Shown in pieces: positions 1 to 8,670 of a DNA stretch of 64,000 bases. Positions within the stretch are counted from its first letter, which is position 1. Each line of letters starts with the position of its first letter. The notes beneath the pieces were generated by a model that saw only the letters and a program-made list of their open reading frames with translations, had not been told where the DNA came from and searched no databases. This DNA comes from Shewanella aquimarina (GTDB lineage Bacteria > Pseudomonadota > Gammaproteobacteria > Enterobacterales > Shewanellaceae). The DNA lies in NCBI RefSeq assembly GCF_023349185.1, contig NZ_JAKIKY010000001.1, positions 124,001 through 188,000 of the forward strand, given 5' to 3'. The translations under genes and the position numbers were made by a program.

Positions 1-1
1 T

Positions 2-598
2 GGCCTTGCCGGCAGCCTCTACTTTGCCGACCAGCCTATCGACAACCCCGAGACCATCTTCATTCACCTGACCCATGCCGCCTTCAACCCTTGGATCGGT
101 GGCCTGCTGGTTGCGGCGATCCTCTCGGCCATCATGAGCACCATCGATTCTCAGCTACTGGTCTGCTCCAGCGTGATCACCGAAGACTTCTACAAGAAGT
201 GGCTCAGACCCGAGGCCAGCAGCAAGGAGCTGATGATGATAGGTCGTATCGGCGTGCTGACCATAGCCGTCATCTCTGGCCTCATTGCCTTAAATCCGGA
301 AAGCAGCGTACTGAGTCTAGTGAGCTATGCCTGGGCAGGCTTTGGCGCGGCGTTTGGCCCTGTGGTCATTCTGTCACTCTTCTGGCGTAACTATAGCCGC
401 AACGGCGCCGTGGCCACGATTCTTGTTGGCGCCATCACGGTCGTGCTATGGAAACAGAGCAGTGGCGGCATCTTCGATCTGTATGAGATACTACCTGGTT
501 TCCTCTTCGCCACCCTTGCCGGTGTATTGGTTAGCCTGCTCTCTGCCCCAGCAGACAGCACACGCGAACAATTCGACCAGTTTAACCAGAAACTCTGA
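2..598 (+). CDS. putP: Sodium/proline symporter PutP, C-terminal part (5' end outside window)
   Basis: The reading frame is open from the left edge and ends at a TGA at 596-598, so only about the last 198 residues are present. It is an inner-membrane Na+/proline symporter of the solute:sodium symporter family. The visible part matches the C-terminal half of PutP as I remember it: the stretch MSTIDSQLLVCSSVITEDFY, then SYAWAGFGAAFGPVV, then several hydrophobic membrane segments. The frame continues upstream of the first in-window ATG (134) without a stop, so that ATG is internal. A strong hairpin terminator follows. Identification is by remembered similarity to E. coli PutP. Confidence 0.9.
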   Translation, partial: GLAGSLYFADQPIDNPETIFIHLTHAAFNPWIGGLLVAAILSAIMSTIDSQLLVCSSVITEDFYKKWLRPEASSKELMMIGRIGVLTIAVISGLIALNPESSVLSLVSYAWAGFGAAFGPVVILSLFWRNYSRNGAVATILVGAITVVLWKQSSGGIFDLYEILPGFLFATLAGVLVSLLSAPADSTREQFDQFNQKL

Positions 599-640
599 GG
601 CCAGGCTCCCACTTCGCTGACGTAAAAATGAGCGGAAGAT

Positions 641-670
641 AAAAAAAGCGTACAAGTGTACGCTTTTTTT
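641..670 (+). terminator. Rho-independent terminator after putP
   Basis: The hairpin GCGTAC-AAGT-GTACGC is flanked by seven A on the left and seven T on the right, so it could act in both directions. It sits 43 bases after the putP stop. Confidence 0.85.
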
Positions 671-846
671 ATACCGTAAAAATTTTACTTACAATTTGTC
701 ATTTCACATCCCGTTAACCTTTAGCAAAACCTTAACCAAACCCAGAGCCTACGTGACATAGCTCGATCGAGGCACTCTTCAAACAGGCGTCCATTTCTCG
801 GCACAAAACCGGCCAAGCATTTAACACAAAGTCAACAAAAAGTTGT

Positions 847-863
847 ATCTGGTCGGAGTTGTT
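847..863 (+). promoter_or_regulatory. FadR-like operator upstream of fadL
   Basis: The 17-mer ATCTGGTCGGAGTTGTT agrees with the FadR consensus ANCTGGTCNGACNNGTT at every fixed position except one (G for C). It lies 117 bases upstream of the FadL start. FadR is the acyl-CoA-responsive regulator of fatty-acid genes; the functional call is inferred from sequence match and location. The rest of 671-979 is AT-rich promoter DNA in which I see no gene. Confidence 0.55.
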
Positions 864-979
864 GAGGTAACACCTCATCCCTACTATGCACGGGAATTAT
901 AAAATGGACCCGGCCGCCACGACTTAGGCACAAGCATGAGCGCAGTATGCAGCCGGGCCGACAATAACGAGAACAAACT

Positions 980-2296
980 ATGAAGCGTTTCAACAAGACA
1001 ATACTCGCAGTAGCCGTCACACTCGCTAGCTCACAGGCGATGGCCGCTGGTTTCCAACTCAACAGCCAGTCAGCCACTGGTGTCGGCCGTGCATTTGCCG
1101 GTGATGCCGTGATCGCTGACAACGCCTCAGTGCTGTCTCGCAACCCAGCGGCCATGGCCCTGTTTGACGAGAAGCAACTTTCTATGGGCCTGACCTACGC
1201 CGATGTGGAAGTCAGCGTAAAAGATGTCTATATAGATTCTGCGCTGGGTCAGATCCACTACGGCCATGTGGATGATGCGGCAGAAGCCAAGATCATCCCG
1301 AACTTCTATTATGTCAGCCCGGTAAACGACAAGTTTGCCTATGGCGTTGCCATGTTCAGCAACTTCGGCACAGGTACAGACACCACACCTATGTCACAGC
1401 AGCTGGTCAACGGCCTGCCTGCCCCGCTGGATCTCCTAGGTAAGACAGAAGTCACCACACTTAACTTTAACCTGAGCGCCTCTTACCGCTTTAACGACCA
1501 CTTCAGCATCGGCGCCGGTGTCGATGTGATCTATGGTCAAGGCACCCTGACCCGCGGCGGCCTGGTACCGACTCAAGCCGGTGCAGTGCAGCAAGAGCTT
1601 GTAGATGTTGACGCCGACGGCGTAGCATTTGGCGGCATCATAGGCGCAGTGTATGAGATCAATGCCGATCACAGATTTGGTATGAGCTACCGTTTCAGCC
1701 CAGATTTCAAGGCGACGGGCGACATCGACATGTACAATCCTGCAGCCGGTGCCAACGTGGCCTTCGATGAGATCAACATCCCTATGCCGGATATCTTCCA
1801 GGTAGCGGGTTTCCATCAGCTCACCGAAAAGTTTGCCCTGCACTATACAGCTCAGCTCACCACCTGGGGCGACTTTAAAGAGATCACTGTGACCGATGGC
1901 ACCCTAGGCGGTGTACCAGTTGCGCCCGAGGCTAGCCTGAAAACTTACGCCTGGGACGACTCTTGGCTGTTCAGCATCGGCGGCACCTATACCCTCAACC
2001 AGGACTGGACAGTGCGCGCCGGTTACATGTTTGACCAGGGTGTTGTGGGTGAACTCAGCTCTATCTCTATCCCTGACTCTGACCGTCAGTGGTTCACCGC
2101 CGGTGCCACCTATAACCTGGGTAAGCATGCGAGCCTGGACTTCGGTGTCGCCTTCATCCGTGGTGAAGATGTAGATCTTATCGAGCACAGCGCCATCACG
2201 GGCGGGCTACCAATCGGTCCAGATACCGGCATGGTTCACGCCACCACGCGCTCGAACGCCACCTACTACTCTATGCAGTACAACTACAAGTTCTAA
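980..2296 (+). CDS. fadL: Outer membrane long-chain fatty acid transporter, FadL/OmpP1/TodX family
   Basis: 438 residues. A clear signal peptide (MKRFNKTILAVAVTLASSQA, cut after MA) precedes mature AGFQLNSQSATGVGRAFAG, the N-terminal hatch sequence typical of FadL, followed by the conserved SRNPAAMALF segment. The remainder alternates polar and aromatic beta-strand sequence and ends in YNYKF, an aromatic C-terminus as expected for a beta-barrel. It would pass long-chain fatty acids or other hydrophobic compounds across the outer membrane. A FadR-like site upstream supports fatty acids as substrate. It is transcribed alone, bounded by terminators at 641-670 and 2314-2342. The exact substrate cannot be read from sequence. 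Confidence 0.88.
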   Translation: MKRFNKTILAVAVTLASSQAMAAGFQLNSQSATGVGRAFAGDAVIADNASVLSRNPAAMALFDEKQLSMGLTYADVEVSVKDVYIDSALGQIHYGHVDDAAEAKIIPNFYYVSPVNDKFAYGVAMFSNFGTGTDTTPMSQQLVNGLPAPLDLLGKTEVTTLNFNLSASYRFNDHFSIGAGVDVIYGQGTLTRGGLVPTQAGAVQQELVDVDADGVAFGGIIGAVYEINADHRFGMSYRFSPDFKATGDIDMYNPAAGANVAFDEINIPMPDIFQVAGFHQLTEKFALHYTAQLTTWGDFKEITVTDGTLGGVPVAPEASLKTYAWDDSWLFSIGGTYTLNQDWTVRAGYMFDQGVVGELSSISIPDSDRQWFTAGATYNLGKHASLDFGVAFIRGEDVDLIEHSAITGGLPIGPDTGMVHATTRSNATYYSMQYNYKF

Positions 2297-2313
2297 CTTG
2301 TTGACCAATACCC

Positions 2314-2342
2314 AAAAAGCCGCAGTCTACTGCGGCTTTTTT
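2314..2342 (+). terminator. Terminator after fadL
   Basis: Stem AAAAAGCCGCAG / CTGCGGCTTTTTT with a short TCTA loop, starting 17 bases after the fadL stop. Confidence 0.88.
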
Positions 2343-2401
2343 GTAGTTATGGGAAAACTTTTCTACAGTTAACACAAGGCTCCCATGACGACAGATGGAC
2401 G

Positions 2402-2788
2402 ATGGCAAAAGTAATTGGTTTAGGTGGCATATTTTTCAAGAGTGACGATCCCAAACGGCTCGCCGAGTGGTACAAGACCTACCTACAGGTGCCGGTAGAG
2501 AACTGGGGGGGCGCGGCCTTTTACCTCAACAACCTGATGCCGATGGCGGCCACCGGCTACAGCGTCTGGACCCCCATGGGCAGAGACACGGATTATCTCC
2601 ATCCCTCAACCAAAGAATTTATGTTTAACCTGATCGTCGACGATCTCAACGAAGCCCTCTCCCAGGTGGCCCAGGGTGGCGCCCAATTAATTGCGGAAAC
2701 CGAAGACTCTGAATTTGGCCGTTTCGGCTGGTTTATCGACCCCGACGGCAACAAGGTCGAGCTCTGGCAACCCAGCACCCAAACCTGA
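2402..2788 (+). CDS. VOC (glyoxalase/bleomycin-resistance fold) family protein
   Basis: 128 residues, the usual length of a single vicinal-oxygen-chelate domain protein. Seen: N-terminal GLGGIFFKSDDPKRLAEWY (first beta-alpha unit), a central MFNLIVDDLNEAL unit, and the terminal FGWFIDPDGNKVELWQP, the hallmark C-terminal strand with the metal-ligand Glu. It is likely a small cytosolic dimer; the substrate (glyoxalase-like, dioxygenase-like or binding only) cannot be told. The ATG at 2402 has no strong ribosome binding site. It stands alone between fadL and the SIMPL gene. Confidence 0.85.
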   Translation: MAKVIGLGGIFFKSDDPKRLAEWYKTYLQVPVENWGGAAFYLNNLMPMAATGYSVWTPMGRDTDYLHPSTKEFMFNLIVDDLNEALSQVAQGGAQLIAETEDSEFGRFGWFIDPDGNKVELWQPSTQT

Positions 2789-2862
2789 GCGCTGTTTCTC
2801 TGGAAAACCAAACGAAACAAGCATATGCTGGCTTTACCCCATAGCAACTCGGACGCTTATCC

Positions 2863-3573
2863 ATGCAAAAATCACTGGCGAGTATTCTCTTAGGCGGCTT
2901 CATCTGCGCCGGTCTCTATCTGTTAGGCACTAGCCTTGGCGACAGCATCATAAAGATGCGCGCCATGGAAAGAACCGTCACGGTCAAGGGTCTCGCCGAG
3001 GTCGAGGTAAAGGCCGACACCGCCATCTGGCCCATCCGCTTCACCCAGGTCGACAATGATCTCAATAATCTCTATCAGGAGGTGCAGAGCAAGACAGATA
3101 AGGTGATAGCCTTCCTGATTAAACAAGGCTTTACGCAAGATGAGATCTCAAGTTCCCTCCCCTCCATCGAAGACAGACAGGCCCAGGGTTATGTAGACCC
3201 TAACGTCAAGTATCGCTACGCGGCTCAGGTCACCGTATCCCTCTACACCAAGCGGGTGGATCTGCTGCTGGGCACCCAACGCAACCTTATCGAACTGACC
3301 AAGGAAGGGATTGCCATCTCCAACCAGGATTACAACGGCCGCACCGAGTTTCTCTTCACCGGCCTGAATGAGCTCAAGCCGCAGATGGTGCAGACGGCCA
3401 CGGAGAATGCCCGCCAAACCGCCGAGAAGTTTGCCAAGGACTCCGCCTCCCAGCTTGGCAAGATAAAGCAGGCGTCTCAGGGGCAATTTACCATCAGCAA
3501 CCGCGACAGCAACACCCCGAGCATCAAGAAAGTCAGGGTGGTTTCGACCCTGACCTATTACTTAAACGATTAG
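2863..3573 (+). CDS. SIMPL domain protein (DUF541), membrane-anchored
   Basis: 236 residues. An N-terminal hydrophobic segment (about residues 6-25, ILLGGFICAGLYLLGTSLG) serves as signal or anchor, followed by the SIMPL/DUF541 core beginning at RTVTVKGLAEVEVKADTAIW. The family is periplasmic or envelope-located in Gram-negatives and is linked to oxidative-stress tolerance in E. coli (YggE), but its biochemistry is unresolved. The length fits the family. No operon partner is evident; a weak hairpin follows the stop. Confidence 0.85.
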   Translation: MQKSLASILLGGFICAGLYLLGTSLGDSIIKMRAMERTVTVKGLAEVEVKADTAIWPIRFTQVDNDLNNLYQEVQSKTDKVIAFLIKQGFTQDEISSSLPSIEDRQAQGYVDPNVKYRYAAQVTVSLYTKRVDLLLGTQRNLIELTKEGIAISNQDYNGRTEFLFTGLNELKPQMVQTATENARQTAEKFAKDSASQLGKIKQASQGQFTISNRDSNTPSIKKVRVVSTLTYYLND

Positions 3574-3578
3574 TTTTA

Positions 3579-3603
3579 AAGGGGCAAAGGATTTTCGCCC
3601 CTT
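3579..3603 (+). terminator. Possible terminator after the SIMPL gene
   Basis: Inverted repeat AAGGGGC / GCCCCTT with an 11-base spacer. The following tract is interrupted (CAATCGCATTTTT), so it is a weak candidate. Confidence 0.4.
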
Positions 3604-3687
3604 CAATCGCATTTTTCTAATAAAAGATTGCACAAGCTTAAAAAGTCCATTAGAATTTTCTTATGAAGTTTTAAGAGGTGATCTTCC

Positions 3688-4704
3688 ATGCAAGTACAAC
3701 ACACGTTTTCCATCGGCATTCTGCTGTCGCTCGTCAGCCTGGTATCGGCTGCCAACGAACTGCCGACTATGAATCTGGCCAAACAGTCTCAACCCCAGTG
3801 GATCACCTTAGATGCACAGCTCGAGGCAGTAAAATCGGCGACGGTATCGGCGCAAACCTCGGGTCGCATCATCAAGATCAACTATGACGTCAACGATATA
3901 GTGCCCCAGGGCGCCTCCCTGCTGGAGATCACCAGCAAGGCACAGGGCGCCGAGCTGGCGGCCGCCGAAGCCGATTTTGCCCGCGCCCAGGCCCAAAACG
4001 AAGAGGCGCAGAAACAGCGCAAACGTTACGAGCAGCTGTTCCCCCAAGGCGCCATCTCCCAGGGTGACATGGATCAGGCCATCGCTAACGCCCGCGCCTC
4101 GGCCCAAGCCGTCAGCGCTGCCAGAGCCAGAATCATTCAGGCAAACGAGTCTTTGCAGTACACCACGGTCAGCGCGCCGTTTGCCGGAGTAGTGACTAAA
4201 CGCCACGTTGAGGTGGGCGAGACCGTATCGCCGGGCCAGCCATTGCTGAGCGGCTTTGCCACCGAGCATATGCGCGCCGTCACCCATGTGCCGCTGCGTT
4301 ACATAGATGCGCTGCGGGCCAATCCTAAGATGAAGCTAGTGCTACCTAACGGCAAGGAACTCGAGTCGGATACCCTGACCATCTTCTCTTTTGCCGACGC
4401 CAAGAGCCACAGCTATAAGACACGTATCGACCTACCGCCTCAGGAGCCCAACCTGATGCCAGGCATGTGGGTCAAGGCCAGCTTTAACGCAGGCAACAGG
4501 AATACCCTGACCATCCCTGAGTCTGCGGTGATCTATAACAACGAGCTAAGCGCGGTCTACCTGATGCAGAACGACCAGTTCATGCTCAATCAGGTGCGAC
4601 TGGGCAACAAGCAGGGCGATAGTTTCGAGGTGCTATCCGGGCTAAGCGACGGCGACACCATCGCCGTCGATGCCTACCAAGTGCTGCTGAAGTTGAAACA
4701 CTAG
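3688..4704 (+). CDS. RND efflux periplasmic adaptor (membrane fusion protein)
   Basis: 338 residues. An N-terminal signal sequence (MQVQHTFSIGILLSLVSLVSA) has no lipobox Cys. Then come a biotinyl-lipoyl-like half motif (AQTSGRIIKINYDVNDIVPQ), an alpha-helical hairpin rich in Ala, Glu and Gln (about 85-155), the second lipoyl half (VSAPFAGVVTKRHVEVGE) and a C-terminal beta-barrel. This is the order of an AcrA/MexA-type adaptor. A GAGGTGA ribosome site lies 7 bases before the ATG. It is the first gene of an operon with the pump at 4735, 30 bases downstream. No outer-membrane channel gene is adjacent, so a shared TolC is likely. Confidence 0.9.
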   Translation: MQVQHTFSIGILLSLVSLVSAANELPTMNLAKQSQPQWITLDAQLEAVKSATVSAQTSGRIIKINYDVNDIVPQGASLLEITSKAQGAELAAAEADFARAQAQNEEAQKQRKRYEQLFPQGAISQGDMDQAIANARASAQAVSAARARIIQANESLQYTTVSAPFAGVVTKRHVEVGETVSPGQPLLSGFATEHMRAVTHVPLRYIDALRANPKMKLVLPNGKELESDTLTIFSFADAKSHSYKTRIDLPPQEPNLMPGMWVKASFNAGNRNTLTIPESAVIYNNELSAVYLMQNDQFMLNQVRLGNKQGDSFEVLSGLSDGDTIAVDAYQVLLKLKH

Positions 4705-4734
4705 ATCTGTTGATCGAATAGGAGCCGTATAGAT

Positions 4735-7700
4735 ATGAATCAGCAAGATCGACACCAAGATAATCACCACAGCCAAAAACGTCTGGGATTTTCCGGGCGC
4801 CTGGCGGCCATGTTCCAGCTGAGCGCCATCACGCCACTGCTGGCCCTGCTTGGCCTGCTGCTGGGTCTGTTCGCCGTCATGGTGACCCCAAAAGAGGAAG
4901 AGCCGCAGATAGATGTCACCTTTGCCGACATCTACATCCCCTTCCCCGGCGCCACGCCGAGCGAGGTCGAGCATCTGGTGACTCAGCCCATGGAGGAGGT
5001 GATCTCGCAGATCAAGGGCATAGATACCCTCTACTCCTTCTCGCAGCCGGACGGCGCGCTGATCATCGCCATCTTCGAGGTGGGCATTCCCCGCAACGAG
5101 GCGATCGTCAAGCTATACAATCAGGTCTACTCCAATAAAGACAAGGTCGCCAGCCAGGCAGGCGTGGGCGAGCCACAGATCAAGCCCCGCGGCATCGACG
5201 ATGTGCCCATCGTTAGCCTGACCCTATGGTCGAAAGACAAGACGCAATCTGCCGAGCAGCTGACCCACATCGCCAAGGGGCTTGAGAGCGAGCTGAAACG
5301 CATTCCGGGCACCCGCGAGATCTACAGCGTGGGGAGTCATGAGATTAGCCTCAACGTGCGGATCGATCCCGCCAAGATGAGCTTCTACGGCCTCACTTAC
5401 GACGATATCAACCGTAGCCTGTCGAGCAATAACCATGTCTCCATGCCGGTATCGCTGGTGCAGGATAATCAGGAGATCAAGGTTCAAACTGGGCAGTTTT
5501 TAAAATCGAAACAAGAGGTTGAGCAGCTGGTTGTCGCCGTGTATCAGGACGAGTCGGGCCAGAGCGCCCCCGTGTACCTGGGCGATATCGCCAAGATAAG
5601 CCTCAACAGCGACATCCCGACCCAGCACGCCTGGCACGGCTATAAGTCGGCCATCTATCCTGCGGTCACCATCGCCATCGGTAAGCAGCCGGGCGAGAAC
5701 GCCGTGGATATCGCCAATGTGATCCTCGAGCGTCTGGACAAGATAGACAACATACTGGTGCCAGACGATGTCAACATCACAGTCTCGCGCAACTATGGTA
5801 AGACGGCGGGCGACAAGGCCAACACCCTGATCCTCAAGCTAGTGTTTGCCACCTCGGCCGTGGTGATCTTGGTCTTCCTCACCATGGGGCTACGCGAATC
5901 TGTGGTGGTGGGCATCGCCATCATTATCACCCTGGCGATCACACTGTTTGCCTCTTGGGCCTGGGGCTTTACCCTTAACCGTATCTCGTTGTTCGCCTTG
6001 ATCTTCTCTATCGGTATTCTGGTGGATGACGCCATCGTGGTGGTGGAGAACATCCACAGGCATATGGCGCTGGGCAAACGCTCCTTCGTCGAGCTGATCC
6101 CCGTCGCCGTCGATGAGGTGGGCGGCCCGACCATATTGGCGACATTTACCGTGATCGCCGCGCTGATGCCCATGGCCTTCGTCTCTGGTCTCATGGGCCC
6201 CTACATGAGCCCCATTCCCATCAACGCCAGTATGGGGATGCTGATCTCCCTGGCCATCGCCTTCATCGTCACCCCCTGGCTGGCCACTAAGCTGCTCAAG
6301 GGCCATCATCACCAAGGCGGCGATGGCGAGCATGATGTGGACGATCGCATGCTAAGACTGTTTACAAGGCTGATCTCCCCCTTCGTCAGAGGCAAACAGG
6401 CCAGTAAGGCGAGAATTGGCCTGGGCGCTGCTATCACCCTGCTGATCATGATCGCCGTATCCCTGCCCGTAGGTCAGTTGGTGGTACTCAAGATGCTGCC
6501 CTTCGATAACAAGTCGGAGTTTCAGGTGATGCTGGATATGCCAGAAGGTACGCCGGTTGAGCAGACCCAGCGCGTACTCAAGGCCCTTGCAATGGAGCTG
6601 GATAAGGTCGAAGAAGTGGATAATTACCAGCTCTACGCCGGCACCGCCGCGCCGATGAACTTTAACGGCCTAGTGCGTCACTACTTCCTCAGACAGAGTC
6701 AGGAGCTGGGCGACATTCAGGTCAATTTGGTCGATAAAGGCGATCGCGATAGAGACAGCCACAGCATAGCTTCCGAGGTGCGCCGCGCGCTGCAGGCCAC
6801 CGCCAAGCAATACAATGCCAACGTCAAGGTGGTTGAAGTGCCCCCAGGTCCACCTGTATGGTCGCCTATCCTGGCCGAGGTCTATGGCCCTAACGCCGAG
6901 ATGCGAGAAACTGCCGCCAAGGCACTGCAACAGCTATTTCATGACACCCAGGATGTGGTGGATATCGACATCTATCTACCGGCCGCCCAGCAAAAATGGC
7001 AGGTCAATATCGACCGTGCCAAGGCCAGCCTGATGGGCGTGCCCTACAGCAATATCGTCGATCTGGTCGCCACCTCGGTGGGCGGCAAGGCGGTGAGCTA
7101 TCTGCACAAACCCAATCAGAAGACCCCGGTACCCATCAAGCTGCAGCTGGAGGAAGGCGCCAAGGTGGATCTCGAGCAGGTGCTTAACCTCAGGCTCACC
7201 AACGCCTCGGGTAACTCTGTGCCCGTCTCTGAGCTGATCACCATACATAAGCGGGCCATAGACGCGCCTATCATACGCAAGAACATGATCCCTATGATCA
7301 TGGTGGTGGCCGACATGGCAGGCCCGCTGGACAGCCCCCTATATGGCATGTTCAAAATTGCCGGCAGCATCAATCAAGAGGGTGGTCTGGGCTTCGATCA
7401 ACACTATATCAACCAGCCTTCAGCGCTGGACAGCATAGCCGTACTCTGGGACGGCGAGTGGAAGATCACCTATGAGACCTTCAGAGACATGGGTATAGCC
7501 TATGGCGTGGGCATGATCGCCATCTACCTCCTGGTGGTGGGTCAGTTCCGCTCCTACAGTGTGCCGCTGATCATCATGGCGCCTATTCCGCTCACCATCA
7601 TAGGCGTGATGCCGGGCCATGCCCTACTTGGGGCACAATTTACCGCCACCTCTATGATAGGCATGATCGCCCTGGCGGGCATCATAGTGCGTAACTCCAT

Positions 7701-7989
7701 CCTCTTGGTGGACTTTATTAATCAGGAAACCGCCGCAGGCGTGCCCTTCGAGCAGGCGGTGATTCATTCTGGCGCCGTACGGGCTAAGCCCATCATGCTC
7801 ACGGGACTGGCCGCCATGATTGGCGCCCTGTTCATCCTGGATGATCCGATCTTTAACGGGCTGGCCATCAGCCTGATCTTCGGCATCTTGGTTTCAACCC
7901 TGTTAACCCTGGTGGTGATCCCCGTGCTCTATTACGCCGTGATGCGTCACCGCCCCGAATACTTTGCCGCGGTCAATCCGCAATCTTAA
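4735..7989 (+). CDS. RND family efflux pump, inner membrane permease
   Basis: 1084 residues, the normal size for an AcrB/MdtB-type resistance-nodulation-division transporter. The first membrane span is about residues 30-46, followed by a large periplasmic loop starting TFADIYIPFPGATPSEVE. Spans 2-6 contain GILVDDAIVVVEN with the proton-relay aspartates D431 and D432. A second periplasmic loop and spans 8-12 follow (SMIGMIALAGIIVRNSILLV). It would export a substrate using the proton gradient together with the adaptor. A His-rich loop (GHHHQGGDGEHDVDD, near 520-540) sits between halves. Substrate is unknown; the downstream DUF2892 and rhodanese genes hint at sulfur or thiol compounds (inference). 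Confidence 0.9.
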   Translation: MNQQDRHQDNHHSQKRLGFSGRLAAMFQLSAITPLLALLGLLLGLFAVMVTPKEEEPQIDVTFADIYIPFPGATPSEVEHLVTQPMEEVISQIKGIDTLYSFSQPDGALIIAIFEVGIPRNEAIVKLYNQVYSNKDKVASQAGVGEPQIKPRGIDDVPIVSLTLWSKDKTQSAEQLTHIAKGLESELKRIPGTREIYSVGSHEISLNVRIDPAKMSFYGLTYDDINRSLSSNNHVSMPVSLVQDNQEIKVQTGQFLKSKQEVEQLVVAVYQDESGQSAPVYLGDIAKISLNSDIPTQHAWHGYKSAIYPAVTIAIGKQPGENAVDIANVILERLDKIDNILVPDDVNITVSRNYGKTAGDKANTLILKLVFATSAVVILVFLTMGLRESVVVGIAIIITLAITLFASWAWGFTLNRISLFALIFSIGILVDDAIVVVENIHRHMALGKRSFVELIPVAVDEVGGPTILATFTVIAALMPMAFVSGLMGPYMSPIPINASMGMLISLAIAFIVTPWLATKLLKGHHHQGGDGEHDVDDRMLRLFTRLISPFVRGKQASKARIGLGAAITLLIMIAVSLPVGQLVVLKMLPFDNKSEFQVMLDMPEGTPVEQTQRVLKALAMELDKVEEVDNYQLYAGTAAPMNFNGLVRHYFLRQSQELGDIQVNLVDKGDRDRDSHSIASEVRRALQATAKQYNANVKVVEVPPGPPVWSPILAEVYGPNAEMRETAAKALQQLFHDTQDVVDIDIYLPAAQQKWQVNIDRAKASLMGVPYSNIVDLVATSVGGKAVSYLHKPNQKTPVPIKLQLEEGAKVDLEQVLNLRLTNASGNSVPVSELITIHKRAIDAPIIRKNMIPMIMVVADMAGPLDSPLYGMFKIAGSINQEGGLGFDQHYINQPSALDSIAVLWDGEWKITYETFRDMGIAYGVGMIAIYLLVVGQFRSYSVPLIIMAPIPLTIIGVMPGHALLGAQFTATSMIGMIALAGIIVRNSILLVDFINQETAAGVPFEQAVIHSGAVRAKPIMLTGLAAMIGALFILDDPIFNGLAISLIFGILVSTLLTLVVIPVLYYAVMRHRPEYFAAVNPQS

Positions 7990-8000
7990 GGAGATACAGT

Positions 8001-8213
8001 ATGTCTGTCGAACGTAGTATTTTCGCCTTTGCAGGCTTTATGGTCATGTTGTCTTTACTGCTCACGGCCTTTGTCCATCCCAATTTTATCTGGCTAACGG
8101 CTTTTGTAGGCGCTAATCTATTTCAAAGTGCCTTTACCGGCTTCTGCCCGGCCGCCATGTTGATGAAGAAGATGGGGATCAAGACAGAAGCGGAATTGGC
8201 CCGCATGAAATAA
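8001..8213 (+). CDS. DUF2892 (YgaP-type transmembrane) protein
   Basis: 70 residues with two predicted membrane helices (about 9-25 and 29-46). It contains the motif TGFCPAAMLMKKMGI, characteristic of DUF2892 proteins, which in E. coli YgaP form the membrane half of a rhodanese. It begins 11 bases after the pump stop with an AAGGAG site and is followed 23 bases later by a separate rhodanese gene, so the two modules of YgaP are encoded here as two genes. They may work as a membrane-tethered sulfurtransferase pair (inference). Confidence 0.85.
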   Translation: MSVERSIFAFAGFMVMLSLLLTAFVHPNFIWLTAFVGANLFQSAFTGFCPAAMLMKKMGIKTEAELARMK

Positions 8214-8236
8214 CTCACAGATCACAAGGAGCCAAC

Positions 8237-8623
8237 GTGAGACAAGCCAATAAGATGCTACCCAAGTCTTTTATCAGCCTGATGGCGCTGCTGTTTATCG
8301 CCATCATGGGCGTATCTGCGCCAAGCTATGGCGAAGAGAAAAACCCTAAGGTTGCTTGGGAGCATATACAGCAAGGGGCCATGGTCGTCGATGTCAGAAC
8401 CCCTGAGGAGTTTGCCGAGGGACATCTAGAGAACGCGATTAATATTCCCTTTGAAAACATTGCCGAAGAGTTTACCAAGCGCGGCATCGCCAAAGATCAG
8501 TCTGTGGTGCTCTATTGTCGCAGCGGCCGTCGCAGTGGCATAGCTCAGGAGAGTCTGGTAAAGCTAGGCTACAGCAACACCTATAATGGTGGCGGCTATC
8601 AGAGCCTGGCTAATAAGCAGTAA
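8237..8623 (+). CDS. Exported rhodanese-like sulfurtransferase
   Basis: 128 residues, GTG start with AAGGAG at 8226-8231. An N-terminal signal sequence (about residues 10-32, FISLMALLFIAIMGVSAPSYG) sends it to the periplasm. A single rhodanese domain follows: MVVDVRTPEEFAEGHLENAINIPF and the active-site loop YCRSGRRSG with catalytic Cys94. Rhodaneses carry sulfane sulfur as a persulfide on this Cys. It is the last gene of the RND operon, closed by the terminator at 8646-8670. The physiological acceptor is not deducible. Confidence 0.9.
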   Translation: MRQANKMLPKSFISLMALLFIAIMGVSAPSYGEEKNPKVAWEHIQQGAMVVDVRTPEEFAEGHLENAINIPFENIAEEFTKRGIAKDQSVVLYCRSGRRSGIAQESLVKLGYSNTYNGGGYQSLANKQ

Positions 8624-8645
8624 AGATAAGTTCTGCCATTAACAC

Positions 8646-8670
8646 AAAGGCGCCTCCGGGTGCCTTTTTT
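8646..8670 (+). terminator. Terminator of the RND-rhodanese operon
   Basis: Stem AAAGGCGCC / GGTGCCTTT (one G-T pair) with a TCCG loop and a run of T, 22 bases after the rhodanese stop. Confidence 0.8.
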
